Positions 48,001-61,212 of a stretch of 64,000 nt of DNA are shown piece by piece. Below the pieces are notes generated by a model. The model was not told the DNA's origin. It worked only from the letters and a program-made list of their open reading frames with translations, and ran no database searches. A program made the position numbers and the translations under genes. Each line of letters opens with the position of its first letter. Positions within the stretch are counted from its first letter, which is position 1. This stretch comes from Dolomedes plantarius (lineage: Eukaryota; Arthropoda; Arachnida; Araneae; Dolomedidae): contig OU015501.1 of the NCBI GenBank assembly GCA_907164885.2, forward strand, positions 65,926,308 through 65,990,307, given 5' to 3'.

Positions 48001-50129
48001 TTACTATGGACTTTTGAAAAATATGAATGTTTATTTCAAAATAACACTTTGCCTTTAAAGACATTACATTAATATTTTTCTAAATAAATGTGATTTGTTT
48101 ATTTTAACTAAGGTCCGTTAATTAAAAATTGTTTTTTTCATTCCAATGTGTATTATAAGAATATACTACTGTAAAATTAAGATGATGAAAATTGCGAAAT
48201 TCTACAAAATCAGTTGTTCTGTAATGACATCTAAAAATTAGAAATACTTAGAAATACCTAAGTTTCTTGTAAAAATATTTTGAATATTTTATTTACAAAA
48301 AATATATATTATTAATTTAATATACCATAAAATAAACAGAAAAAAAGAATTTTATCTCTTTTCACAAAAATATCTATTTTGAAGCACCTGGAAAATATTT
48401 CAGTAGAGCAATAAAATTTTATATTCAATACCAAAAGGCAGCTTTTGAAAGCTATAGCATAATGAAATTTCAAACCATCTTTTTTTTCGCCTCGTCATAC
48501 TACAATGCACTAGTGTCATCTGATTGGACATTCAGTTGCACGTGATTGAAAAGGCGCCATTAAAGATTGATTACAAGTTCGTTGAAATTAATCCACAAGT
48601 AAGTTTCATTCGTTAGTCTTAAATTATTGCCTTTAGATTTTATTTAACACCCTTACATAGTGAACATTATTCTATTTCTGTTATAAGATAGTGTTTTAAT
48701 CCAAGTTATATATGAATTGACCATATTTCAGATCAAACTCTACTGAACTGAGTGTATTGAATTAGCAATACTTATGGCACTTACGAGCACTTTCGTATGT
48801 ATAAATAAAAACATTTTGTTTCGGAATAATTTAAGATTCGTGTTTCAGTTAATATTTTAGATGGACAAAGGAAGTAAATGGATTCTTGTGAAAGTCTTAA
48901 GTATTTGCTAATTAAATTAATATTTAGAATTGTAATTTGTACGCACTATTTAGATTTTTATATCCTTTAGAAAGTATAAAATACATGACACAAATATCAA
49001 TTCCAAATCTACATAGTTGAAAAATAAAAATGTATTTTCATTTCCAGTATAATATTTTCCATTTTATTTCTTTAAAGAAATTTGAAAGAAAATTATAATG
49101 AATTTTTTTTTAATATGTTAATCCAAATTAAACATTTTTTTACTACTGGATTGATAAATCAGTTACACATGATTCCTCCATAGTAAATTCATGCATAGTA
49201 TTCAATGGTGGAAAAATTGTCCATTTTCCTATTAAATATATTTTACAATGTTCTTATTGCCAGGTATCAATAGGCAACAAATTATCCATGTCTAAATGTT
49301 AAAAGATGGATTCAAAAACGTTCCACATTATAAAAGATTCTAAAAATGAACTTGTAAATCATACAAAAGGATCTATTGAATTCCTTATCAAATTGTGTTT
49401 TGAGTAAACTTTATAAAATACACTGCATTTTATACATTATAAAGAAATAAAGAACAAATATTCTTAAAATTTTTGTGTTCATAATTTAAAAGAATGTATT
49501 TAGTATAATTATATATTTTAATTTAAATGCTAAACACTAATAGGTATTTTTCATGTATAATCTTAATAGCCTTAAAATATAATTTTTTTAAAATTCTATT
49601 TATAATGTTCTATGTGTACACTCAATTGCTATATATGTATATGTTATTCCTACTGGGTGAAATTTCTTTATGTCTATCGAGAGCAAAGATATATTCAAAA
49701 TTTCAAAACCAGATCAAAATATTGTTTAATCAGTATCCACATGTCAAGTAAATATTGAAACAATAGCAAATATTGGAGCATTTTTTTATTTTGAATATCT
49801 CATTAAATAAAAAGCTTATTTAAGGAACATTTTGAATTTCAATTGCTATTAATCAATATTTTGAACTGGCTTTGATATTTAGATTATATTTCTACTCTCT
49901 CTGAAGATATAAAATAAAACAATTTCACTCTTTAGGAATAACATAATGGTGCATACTTTTTGCAACTGAGTGTATATATTCTTGCAATTGAGTGTATATA
50001 TATTTTCAAGAATTATTAATTTTTGTATGTATGTGAACTCCATTGTATTCCTGAATTCATTCAAAGAACCTCTGGAGTAATGAGAAGTTTAGAGTTTTAA
50101 ATTTGTGTCAATATAGATGCCACGTGCAT

Positions 50130-50200
50130 TTAATTTTCTAATTTGTATCGTGTTTGAAATCACTTTTATCAGTGTTATTAGAGATGATGGCAGTGAAAAT
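50130..50200 (+). repeat. Dispersed direct repeat, copies at 50140 and 52690
   Basis: AATTTGTATCGTGTTTGAAA and the following CACTTTTATC, GTGTTATTAGAGATGA and GGCAGTGAAAA segments appear at about 50140-50200 and again at about 52692-52755. The pair flanks the P-element pseudogene, so it may mark an insertion or rearrangement. Confidence 0.7.
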
Positions 50201-51683
50201 TATTCCAAAATAGACTATTTAGATACATAAATTGTTTCTTAACTTATTAATTTGCATTCCATGTTTTTAAATTATATATTTATAAGTATATAGATTTGTA
50301 GATTATCAGAATGTGTACATACAAAAAATTGCTTTATTGTAATAGATATTGTACGATAAGAGTTTTTATAAATCTGAGAATGTTCTCAATAACTATCTAT
50401 AAGCTGTTCATCTCTAAAGGTCTTTTGGAAATTATTTTGTTGTCATGCTGTGCAAAATAAATGTGAACTTATTGGCTTAATATATATATATAAAGGGTAA
50501 AATTAGTTTCTTTTCCCCTTTTTATATTAGTGATAAGCAAGTTTATAAAGAACTCTACTTTTCAATACTTCTTGGTTTGATAAAACATTAAATTTTTATT
50601 ATGGCATTATAAGAAAATATTGGTTTCTTTACAGAATTTTGAAACTGGAATCTAACTTCGGGCTTGAAAGACAAATACCACTTGGATCTCATAACTCATG
50701 TAAGGTTTTTGTTTAACGTCACTGAGCCTACCTTTTTTTATTCTCGAGCTATACTTTTATTTTCAGCAGTGGACTTGTGGCCAAAATCACTGTTTTTAAT
50801 ATTTTTTTAGATTTATTTTTAACTAATTAAATTTTTCTATGAAAAAACTATAAAAATATTTATTAAACAACTAAAAATTTCAAATTAGTTTTTTTAACTT
50901 AGACGCTAATCTGAACTTTCTCATAAACTTTGGTCTCAATAATTTGTGGATAGAATATTGATTTTCTTTATTTATTCTTTTTTAACTGTGAAGCTTGTTG
51001 TTAAGGTTTTAGATGAGTGAGAAAGTGCAATCCAGGGATTTCAGTTAACATGACTCCCTGGTCATGTTAACTCTTGTGAAAAAACTTGAAAGTCTTTAAC
51101 TCTTGCCAAAAAAAGAGATTTATATTATAAAAGTATAAAATGCCAAGGTTTATTTAGAAAATATAAAATCTGTTCATGGACAAAGTTTGTTTATAAAACT
51201 GTAGATAAGACATTCATTGTGAGTTGTGGTTTATTATATCAAAATGTGTGTTTGATAAGTGAATGAAATAACCCTTTCTTAATAATGGAATAGAACTCCT
51301 GTATAATCAATGAATTCACGGATACAAGATACAGTTCCAAAAAGCAAAACGCCTGGTTTACAGAGTCTTTTATAATAACAGAAAAATGATATTTATATTA
51401 TGAAAATGTGAAGTGCCAAGCTTTATTTATTCTTAATGGTTAACATTAAAATTTTAAAAATATTTTTAGAATTTCCTGATAAGTTGTTAGAGGTTCGTTG
51501 ATAATTCATTACAGAAGTAGTAAAAAGGAAATTGCTTTTGGATGTATTAGATCATTAATTAATGGGCTAAGTAATTTTAAATTTTGGTAAAATTTAATTT
51601 TATGCATGCCATAAATTTTTCTCTCTGTTAAACATGTTTATTCCATTTTAAGTCTTAATACTTATATAAAGAATTTGGATTAA

Positions 51684-52690
51684 ATGAAAACAGTAATGAG
51701 TGATGGTGAAAATGTATTAAATGTGGTAATTGAATTGCTTGATGTTCTAAGACATAAAATTTCTCATCATCAAAATACAATAATTGACTTCTTGACTGAA
51801 CAACTGACTTTATTATTAAACAATATCCTATTTTGCTACCCCCCTTGTTTAAGTATATTATATAATCATCCTTCAAATCCTAATAGACCATTATTTTATA
51901 TTTTTGATCCTGTACACATTCTGAAGTGTGTCAGAAATAATTGGCTGAATCAGAAGAATTATGGTCAGTGTATGCATTTTATTGATTTTAATGATCATAA
52001 CTTAACTAAAACTGCCTCTTTTAGAACCATTAAAAGTATCCATTCTTTAGAGGATGGACAGATAGTGTTATCATAATGTGTTTGGATAATTATATCCAAA
52101 CACATATTTAAACATAATATGTGTTTGGATTAACTTTTAAAAACTCCATCTTCTATGGAGAGACAAAATGTAAAACTATGCCTTAAAATTTTCAATGACT
52201 ATTTTGTTGAAGGGTTGAAAGTGCTTTCTACACATACTGATGAACCTTTTTGTTTAGAAACATCTGAATATATTGCAATCATTATTAAATGGTGGAAGAT
52301 AATGAATGTGTAAAGTAAGTTAAAAGGGGGTCATAAACGAGATGTGTATTGTGAGTCTTTGTCATCTAATTCATCCAATGAAAAGGTTATGTACCTACAA
52401 AAATTCTTAGTTTGGCTTGATACTTGGAATTCTCTTAAATATACTTCTGGCTTTTTAACTAAAACATATACCACACTTTCTCACACTACACATGCTGTAC
52501 TTGAAATGTGAACATATTGTTGCAATGAATTGGGGATGGCATATTTCTTAACAGGAAAAATTCAAACCGACATTATTGAAAATAGGTTTGGAAAGTTTCG
52601 CCAATTGTCTGGGTCACAATACAACATCTCGTTGACACAGGTTTTCGAAAATGAATCGAAGCTTAGACTTCAAACCCTAGCCCCTTAATT
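51684..52690 (+). pseudogene. P-element / THAP9-like transposase pseudogene
   Basis: Three sections match P-element-type transposases. First, 51684-52076, with PLFYIFDPVHILKCVRNNWL (the family's D-x-x-H-L-x-K-x-x-R-N-N motif) and SIHSLEDGQ. Second, about 52140-52312, with SSMERQNVKLCLKIFNDY and IIIKWWKIMNV. Third, about 52535-52680, with FLTGKIQTDIIENRFGKFRQ and LSGSQYNISLTQVFENESKL. Stops and frame changes separate them (TAA after IVLS, TAA near 52315, TGA near 52510), and the N-terminal THAP zinc finger was not found. It is a decayed partial copy. Known members are nuclear, GTP-dependent transposases. Confidence 0.85.
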
Positions 52691-53904
52691 TTATAATTTG
52701 TATCGTGTTTGAAATCACTTTTATCTGTGTTATTAGAGATGAAGGCAGTAAAAAAAATATCTTTAATATTTTATCCTAAATATATCTATTATGTGCTTTC
52801 TTACGTGCACATGCACACATTAGCCAGTTAAGACATAACTATGTTTTACTATCCTAAAATTAAGAGTTAGAAACTCATTAAATCTAAACTTTAGTTAAGT
52901 GTATGTCTGGGAACTAGTACCTCATCTCGTATATGGTATGTCAACTGGAATTTTTTCAAAAATTCTGATTAGTACTTTTTTTTCTCCCCATTGATTCTGA
53001 ACTCTTCAAGTTAAGCATGAGCTTTGGGTTAATGAAAAAAATCATAGACAGCATCTGTTTTATGTTGTTCTTTAAATTGTTGCATTATGCTTAGAATTTC
53101 TTTTATTGCCTTGTCAAATATTTGATTGTACTAAATTTTTTAAAATTCCACTGAGCATCTTGTTTAGCTGTTTAAAAAAATGGGGGGAAATGCATTGTAA
53201 ATTGTCTTTACTTTCTCAAAGTTTCATAATTAAATATGTTGATAAAGTTGTGCCTGAAAAATAACTCAACTGATTCTAAACATCAGTTGGAGTTTTATGG
53301 AAAGTTGAAATTGTTTCTTGGAAGTTTTGTGAGGTAGTAATCTAGTTCATGTATATTAAAGTCTTATTTAAATATTGTGCTAAACATATTCAGCACATTG
53401 AAAGTCTGATTACTTCTCAACTTTTAATCACCAGGCAATTTTTGGTATTAAATTATATGCTCAGTGCATATTCCATTATGAGTAATTTTCACTCAATCTG
53501 ATTTGAAAATTCATGTGAGGAGAAATTTTTCTGATTATAATTTAACAGCTTGCCTTGTGTTATTATATATTTATTTTTATTCATTTCAGAAAGTCTGTTG
53601 GACAGTGTCTAATATTGCTGCTGGTAATACACAAGATTCAATGAGGTATTTAAAAAAGTCATGTATTTAATACCTTTTGGTTAATGTAATGTTACTTTTT
53701 AAAAAATAGTAAATTTACTGCTAAAAAAGTAAATTTACTGCTAAAACTTAATTTTATTCTCTAGTTGAGTGCAGTGGCATAGATTATTTTACAAAGTGCA
53801 ATAAAATACTTTTAACTTTTCAAACCGAACTTCTAACCAGAAATTTAAAAAAAATTTAATAAAACTTTTAAAATTGAAAATATTTTCATGGATCTAAAGA
53901 ATCG

Positions 53905-54100
53905 AACATAACACCTGTATGGTCAACTAAGTCATGGATAAAAGATGCAGCCCTAAAAGCAAAAGGCCTGGTTTCTGTATACTTTTATAATAATCATGTT
54001 ACAACAGTATACAGAAACCAGGATTTTTGCTTTTAGAACTGAATCGTTTATCCATGAATTTGTTGACTATACAGGTTTTCTATTCCATTGTTAAGATCTG
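53905..54100. repeat. Short palindromic MITE-like element
   Basis: The segment with GGTCAACTAAGTCATGGATA and AAAGGCCTGGTTTCTGTATAC (first 20 bases similar on each side) is answered by its inverted complement from 53998 (GTATACAGAAACCAGG) to about 54095. A single related arm lies at about 51285-51370 (AAAGCAAAACGCCTGGTTTA), so this is a dispersed family. Confidence 0.75.
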
Positions 54101-54469
54101 TGAAAATACTCTCATTAGCAAAATATTTTTTAAAAAACTTAAATTTGGGTTAGAAGCTTGGTTCAAAAAGTCTAAGTGTTTTTTCACGCTTTATAATATA
54201 ATCTATGCCATTTCACTCAACATTGACAGCTAGTCAATATTACCCACCTCATTTTTCAAATTAACCTAGACTAATCAAACAATATATCATAACAATTGTT
54301 TAGTAATTACTGAATCTAAATAGTATATTTTGAATATTTTTTTACTGTGGTTATCCCTAATAACAGCTGCTCGCAAATAAAAAATACTTTATACACAGAT
54401 CTCCACCATAATTTGACAATTTAGTAACAAAAGATATGCTCTATTAAAATACTATGCAGAATTTAGTAT

Positions 54470-55315
54470 CCCAAATTACTTTCAACCACAATTTTGTAAA
54501 ACCAATTACTGTGAAAGCTACATCATATAATAAATGTTTACTTTATTCATTATTATAGTAATAGATTAGTTAAAGAGTATTCACTCTTTTCACTAAATTT
54601 CTGAGTACAGTACGACATTCAATCCTGTCAATTAAATGATTAGTTATTACAGATATAAATAAAATAGATTAGAATGCCTTGATAGAGTACAATAATTGAA
54701 AGCTGACTGAGAGACTTGTTTAGAATGACAACAAAATTTTCTCTTCACTATCGAGAATCACTCTCACATTGAAAGTAAAGAAACACAAGAATGAAGATTG
54801 AATACTATATAAAATCTTTAATTTCTAAATCTGACCCAGCATCTGTATTAATGCTCTGTATGGCATGTTGTAATCAAATTTAGAAGTTTTAAGATTTTGT
54901 ATGCTAATGTTTTACTTAGCATTCAATCTTTATTCTTGTGTTTCTCTACTTTCAACAGCATTATTGTCAATAGTGAAGAGGAAATTTTGGTGTCATTCTA
55001 GACAAGTCTCTGATTCAGCTTTCAATGTTGAGCTGAAATTATGCTCAACATTAAAAACTGATTATTGTACTCTTATCAAGGCAATCTACCCTATTTTATT
55101 TATATATATAATAACAAATTAATCGACATGGTTGGATTTTCTACTGTACAGAGAGAAATTTAGTGAAAAGGGGAATACTCTTTACAAATATTTTATAACT
55201 ATTTTCTATTAGTATATTTATTTAATCAAGTAAATATTTTTTACATGATGTAGTTTTCACAGTATGTAATTGGTTTTACAAAAAAAAATGTGGTAGGAAT
55301 TTACTTCTTGGAAGT
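54470..55315. repeat. Foldback (large palindrome) element
   Basis: The two halves are mutually complementary around a centre near 54870. For example, TAAAACCAATTACTGTGAAA at 54498 mirrors TTTTCACAGTATGTAATTGG at 55253, TTTTCACTAAATTTCT at 54588 mirrors AGAAATTTAGTGAAAA at about 55153, and CTATCGAGAATC-type sequence mirrors the 54960 region. Arms are about 400 bp, with no coding potential. The open frame at 54901-55122 is a by-product. Confidence 0.8.
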
Positions 55316-55799
55316 AGTTATCAATAAAATGACAACAGATTTAAAACTGCACTCATGTGTTGGGTGCTGTTTTATATCAAGTTTTTTTAAACCCCTGTCT
55401 CAGAATTTATATTTCCTAATTGGATTTATTTAATTCTACTTTATCAACAATGAATTTTTTCAACTACTTTCAACAATCAACTATTTTTACAACAATAAAT
55501 TACCCTTTAATGTACAAAACTATGCAAAAAATAATTTTCTTATCTGCAGAGCATTTACTAACTCTACATCAAAAAATAATTTAAATAAATTCTTTTGATT
55601 CATAAATTATATCTGGGGATGGGAGTCATTTTCCTTTCACATAAATTTATGAACTGATTTTCTCTTTCTTTTTTTTCCCTAGATGCTGTAAAGATGGAGC
55701 CAGAGGTACAGCAAAAGGATCCTGTTTTGTAGAAAATATAGAAAAAAATTGTGTAAATGTGCTATGTACTTTCTAAATAAACTATTTTTACTTTAAACC

Positions 55800-56385
55800 A
55801 GCTCTTTTCTGTATTTAAAAACATGTGTGTCTGCATTTATTAACTCTACACCAAAAAATAATTTAAATAAATTCTGAGCAAGTTTTCACAAGCTCACAAA
55901 GATGGGTTTCATCATACACACTACACATTACTCAGGTTTGAAAGATAAATATATCAAATTATGTTAATAAATTTTATACTGGGGAAGTACAAATTTTTTG
56001 GGTTAATTATTAAAGTAGTACTGTTTTACATACTATAATCTCATTCTAAATTAAAAAAAAACAAACTGGAACCTTAGATCGAATGGAAAGATGATTTAGC
56101 TTTAATGGTTGGTATTAATGTTATCTTAAATTTCAAATTTGGGTAAATGTATCTTAATACGAAATGAGGTTTTGTTCTAACAAGTAAACTAATGATTCAT
56201 ATGCAAATTTTTAGGTAATAACAAAGATCAGTATTTGGCAATACCTAAAAATACATAAGGCAAAACTGAATACTAGAAATATGAAGGCAAAAAAATAATA
56301 AAAAAAGTGAAAGGGTTGATATCAGAGGTTAATCGTCAATGAAATAAATAAGCATATAAACGAAAGGGTCCTACGAAAAACTTTG
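55800..56385. other. AT-rich interval, nothing recognised
   Basis: No frames or repeats of note, apart from a duplicate of CTCTACA-CAAAAAATAATTTAAATAAATTCT shared between about 55560 and about 55845. Confidence 0.5.
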
Positions 56386-56387
56386 AA

Positions 56388-56759
56388 AAACTGCCGGCGG
56401 TCCGATTCTGGTAGAATGCTGGCATGATACCCGGACCTACGGCACATTGCTGTTTACGAGATGGGTAGATGACGGTATGTCGACACCAATTATTGCTCCC
56501 GTAACCGGCCCGTCAACCTCCGGTTACGCTCCGGCTATCTGTCCGCATCGATGGCTTAATCGCGGCTGCCTAACGGTTCGCAGTCGGATGAACGATGGCT
56601 CGATTCCTACCGGAAGCGGCCCAGAAGTCGACGGGGTAGTCGCGGGCGAGAGGACACAGCCGTGACGGAAACGATACTGACCTAATGCGCCGGCCCGGCA
56701 GTGGTGAAATCGGCTGGCCGGAACCTTCCGACCCCGGCCCGATGACTTTGTGTTTGTTG

Positions 56760-56762
<3 letters not shown>
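56388..56762. mobile_element. Second GC-rich island, unclassified transposon fragment
   Basis: About 375 bp of GC-rich DNA in an AT-rich setting. On the minus strand it starts CCCAACAAACACA at the (TA)n array, the same start as the island at 44341, then ATCGGGCC. The other boundary is abrupt near CTGCCGGCGG at 56390. No coding frame resembles a known protein. Confidence 0.5.
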
Positions 56763-56848
<86 letters not shown>

Positions 56849-56905
56849 TTATTATTTATTTATTTATTTATACATATGTGTGTGTGTGTGTGTGTGCGAG
56901 CGCAT
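56763..56905. repeat. (TA)n / TTTA / (GT)n microsatellite
   Basis: About 85 bp of TA, then TTTA units, then (GT)n at about 56879-56898. Confidence 0.95.
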
Positions 56906-56909
56906 GTGC

Positions 56910-58870
56910 GTGCATGCCTAGATAGCCATGGAAACAGATATACGTTAAAAAAAACATCAATATCACCAAAAATCAGGAAAGAAAAATTTTGAATTCTGAA
57001 CAATGTAAGAAGTTACACAAGAAAATATGATGTAGATAAACTTTAGATAAGTCTTTATATCTTGTATGAGCCTTTTTATTTAAATTATCCTATTTTAAAA
57101 AGCATTTGAGCAGTTAAAGCACAGAGAAAGAACTTTAGTGGAAGATATTTGAATAACTGGAAAACGGAGTTATTCACACTCTCTGAAAATAGTATGACAG
57201 AAGAGAGAAAAATGAAGTTGAATTCAGGAAGCCTTGGCTAAAAAAGAAAATCTCTAAGAAAATCCCCCATCCACCACTTCTTGATGCATATTCTTTGAGT
57301 CCATTTTACTTAAAAAAGCAGAATATTTCAAATATGAACATTATGAGTTATTCTTTTCAGATTTTATGCATTTCCCATTTATCTCTCAGAAATGTTCATG
57401 TCAAACAATATTTTTATCGCTATATTAAAGTAAAAGAGGAATTATTTTTATTTTTTTATTTTGACTGATACCGCTCAAAAGAGTTGATATTTTTAAATTT
57501 GAATTGTAAGCAGGATATCTGAAATATTTTCTGCTTATATTTTTATTAAAAATGCGCAAAACTTCCTTGCGCATTTACTTACTGCTAATCTTTGGAAATT
57601 ATTTCCCTTCGGTACAACCCATCTAACAATTAATTGTTTTACCTTCATATAACTTATCCTTTGCAATTAAGAAAATATATTTATCTCAGACGAAAATATG
57701 ATCTAATTCTGCTTTTCAAGGACACAAAGTTTCAATTTAATCATTTTCCCATTATTTCAATGTCTACATGATCTGATAAATATGCATTTCATGAACAAGT
57801 AATGAAAACCACAAAAACCTACTTATAATAAGGTATTGAGTTCTGTCTAAAAATTCTCATTATAATAAAAATTGTTAGCGAAATTTATTTTTTTAAGTGT
57901 AGGATATCTAATAAGACATGCCGACAAATCATTCATCATGCACGACACAGTAATGCAAAATAACTCACGTATATAGGTATGGAAAAAAAGTTAATGACGT
58001 TTTACAATGCTGAAAAAAAATTATCTTCAATATATAAAAAATACCAATGAAATCTTTAGGTTTTAGCAATTCACATTATTATGAAACACTAATAAATTTA
58101 ATAACATATATTTTTTAACCTTAAACAATTTTATAGGACATATACAAACAATGTTTTCATCATGCATGGCAGATTGTTTAATATGACTCCAAGAACCGAG
58201 ACACACAATTATAACCTAAGAATAATTTTAATAAGCCACTCGTACCAACTGTGGTATATTACGGCCTATTAACCTTTGTAAAAAGCACTGGCGCAGGGAA
58301 GAAAAGAAGTAATTAGAGACGCCAACACCTCTGGTTTGGAAAAAAATAGATACGTTCAATTAGCTATCACAATTCCTCACGCACATGAAAGCTCTTTCAC
58401 GTCTGAGAGCTAACTGGTTCGAGTCAGTGAGAAAAAATTATTTTCTTGAAAAAATTCGTGATATGAGACATGAAGTTGTCTTCTCAATGCCGACCCCATT
58501 GTTATGAGTAGACGCACTCAATGAAGCAGAAAATGATACTTTTCCTTTTAGGTATCCATTCTAGAACAGACCCGACAGGAAATTGCTTTCCTTTCTTAGA
58601 AGGGTCATAGGATAGTGTAGTACAGGAAAAATATTGATACTATTTCACTCTTTATCAAGCTAGAGAAACATTAAAGGGCAAATTCAAACAAAATTTATTT
58701 TGACACTGTAAATGATATCCGCGGATATTTGGGTTGAATGTTAAAGTCATTTTTTGGATAATTTGAATATTGGTTGTTAAATAAAACAAGAGGTGTAAAC
58801 TATTGGTAATTTATGAGAAGTAGAGAAAAAATATTAAATAATAAAGTATTAGGATTGAGATGTTTTTTAG
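56910..58870. other. AT-rich interval, no gene recognised
   Basis: A small perfect hairpin, AAATGCGCAA-AACTTCC-TTGCGCATTT, lies at 57550-57576. A slightly GC-richer patch at 58250-58620 gives no frame. Nothing else could be supported. Confidence 0.5.
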
Positions 58871-58874
58871 AAAA

Positions 58875-59474
58875 TCTATATATTTAAGTTGCTAAGCCGA
58901 CTTTTTAGGCAGTCCGTAAGAGAAAACTACTGCATCAATTTACTTCATTTCGGTCTTACGCGAAAGATTGTAATCTGTAGATTTGTCAAATTTGGTTTTT
59001 GTAACCGCAATTTCTATTAATTAGTCATAATTTACAATTAAAAATTGACTTCTGCGCATGCCCAGTGGCATGTTTAAATCTGGCTTTAGAAACTCTGTTT
59101 CTGTCATGCTCAGTGACATGTTTTAATGATAAACACGTTTATTCCGAGAAGTCTCTCTAGGCCTCTCTCTGCCATTTTCATTATTAGGATAATTATGTTT
59201 GTGAAATATAAGATTAAACCTGATAGAAATTGTTTATTTTGCTCTGATTAATTAGCGATAGTTTACTGTTAAAAAATTGCTTTCTGAGCATGCTCAGTGA
59301 CATTTTTAAATCTAGCTTTAGATATCCACTAAGAACGATGCCGCTTAAACACATTAATTTGTTTCTGCGCATTATTATGATTTTCAACATTTAGCAATGA
59401 TGTGTTGAGTATAATTTGTGTATTAGTACATTTATTTACTATCTAACCGTCATGTTTTGACGGGTACCAACTAG
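58875..59474 (+). mobile_element. Non-autonomous Helitron (family 2)
   Basis: The 5' end TCTATATATTTAAG is preceded by A at 58874. The 3' end CTAG (59471-59474) is followed by T. A hairpin CCGTCA-TGTTT-TGACGG lies at about 59447-59463, 8 nt before CTAG. The element is 600 bp with no coding sequence. It contains internal near-repeats of a GCATGCTCAGTGACAT-type motif (about 59056, 59108 and 59288). The interior is unrelated to the family at 32000, though the end architecture is the same. Confidence 0.8.
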
Positions 59475-59479
59475 TATAT

Positions 59480-59797
59480 TCCTAAACTATGTCTTGGCAA
59501 AAGATGAAGTTTAACTTCGCAGAAGCTCATTTAAATTGTCATATTAATATATTAATTCCCTGGAAATTTATATACTAGGAATTGGGGATTTTTTAATATT
59601 AGTATCTCTCAAAAAATAATTATTATTGATTTGTATTAAAAAAATAATTTCCTTTAAAAAATATATTTCAGCTCATATTTTCAGTCCTGATTTTTCACTA
59701 CATAGACTTAGGATATTCACTGAAGTAGTAATTCATTACTCCATAAATCATATAATAATAAAAAAAACAGAATAAGTGAACAAAGTTTATTGTTGAT
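59480..59797. other. AT-rich interval, nothing recognised
   Basis: No feature seen between the Helitron and the tandem repeat. Confidence 0.5.
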
Positions 59798-59800
59798 TTT

Positions 59801-59988
59801 TCAAAATTGTAGCATGTTTTGAGCAGCAACGACAACAACATCAAAATACCTTGAAACTTATCTTATCGTTTAAATAGTTCAGGAGGAAAATTTTCAAAAT
59901 TGTAGCATATTTTGAGCAGCAACGACAACAACATCAAAATACCTTGAAACTTATCTTATCGTTTAAATAGTTCAGGAGGAAAATTTTA
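59801..59988 (+). repeat. Tandem duplication, 2 units of 93 bp
   Basis: TCAAAATTGTAGCATGTTTT starts at 59801 and recurs, with one difference, at 59894. The following GAGCAGCAACGACAACAACA and GTTTAAATAGTTCAGGAGG segments are identical in both units. It is a recent local duplication. Confidence 0.95.
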
Positions 59989-59989
59989 G

Positions 59990-61210
<1,221 letters not shown>

Positions 61211-61212
61211 TA

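Larger units (their letters stand above)
44985..48335. repeat. Large interrupted inverted repeat
   Basis: The left arm is 44985-45255 plus 46515-47075. The right arm, complementary and in reverse order, is about 47700-48335. Landmarks: GATGCCAAGGATTATATTGA in the right arm and its complement near 46895, and ACTATGGACTTTTGAAAAA near 48010 against 46550-46570. The left arm carries an extra segment of about 1.26 kb (45255-46515) absent from the right. The centre (47075-47700) is single copy. Confidence 0.75.
48480..55781 (+). other. Candidate spliced transcript (four splice-bounded exons)
   Basis: Possible exons: E1 ending 48598 with donor GTAAGT; E2 50635-50699 (acceptor TTTCTTTACAG, donor GTAAGG); E3 53590-53645 (acceptor TTCATTTCAG, donor GTATTT); E4 from 55683 (acceptor TTTTTTTTCCCTAG) to AATAAA at 55776-55781. 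Joined E2-E3-E4 stays open in one frame after an in-frame TGA at the start of E2. It contains LKDKYHLDLITH, KVCWTVSNIAAGNTQDSMR and, from E4, a Cys-rich end finishing NVLCTF. No ATG was found in that frame in E2. It could be a non-coding RNA, a gene with a missed exon, or a fortuitous set of sites. The introns are full of repeats. Confidence 0.3.

Noticed and set aside
56447..56665. 72-codon frame in the second GC-rich island
   Set aside because: Same reason. It does not match the frame in the first island.
58395..58425. Possible second tRNA or SINE promoter (GGTTCGAGTC near 58410)
   Set aside because: Only a B-box-like motif. No A box at the proper distance and no match to the SINE body.
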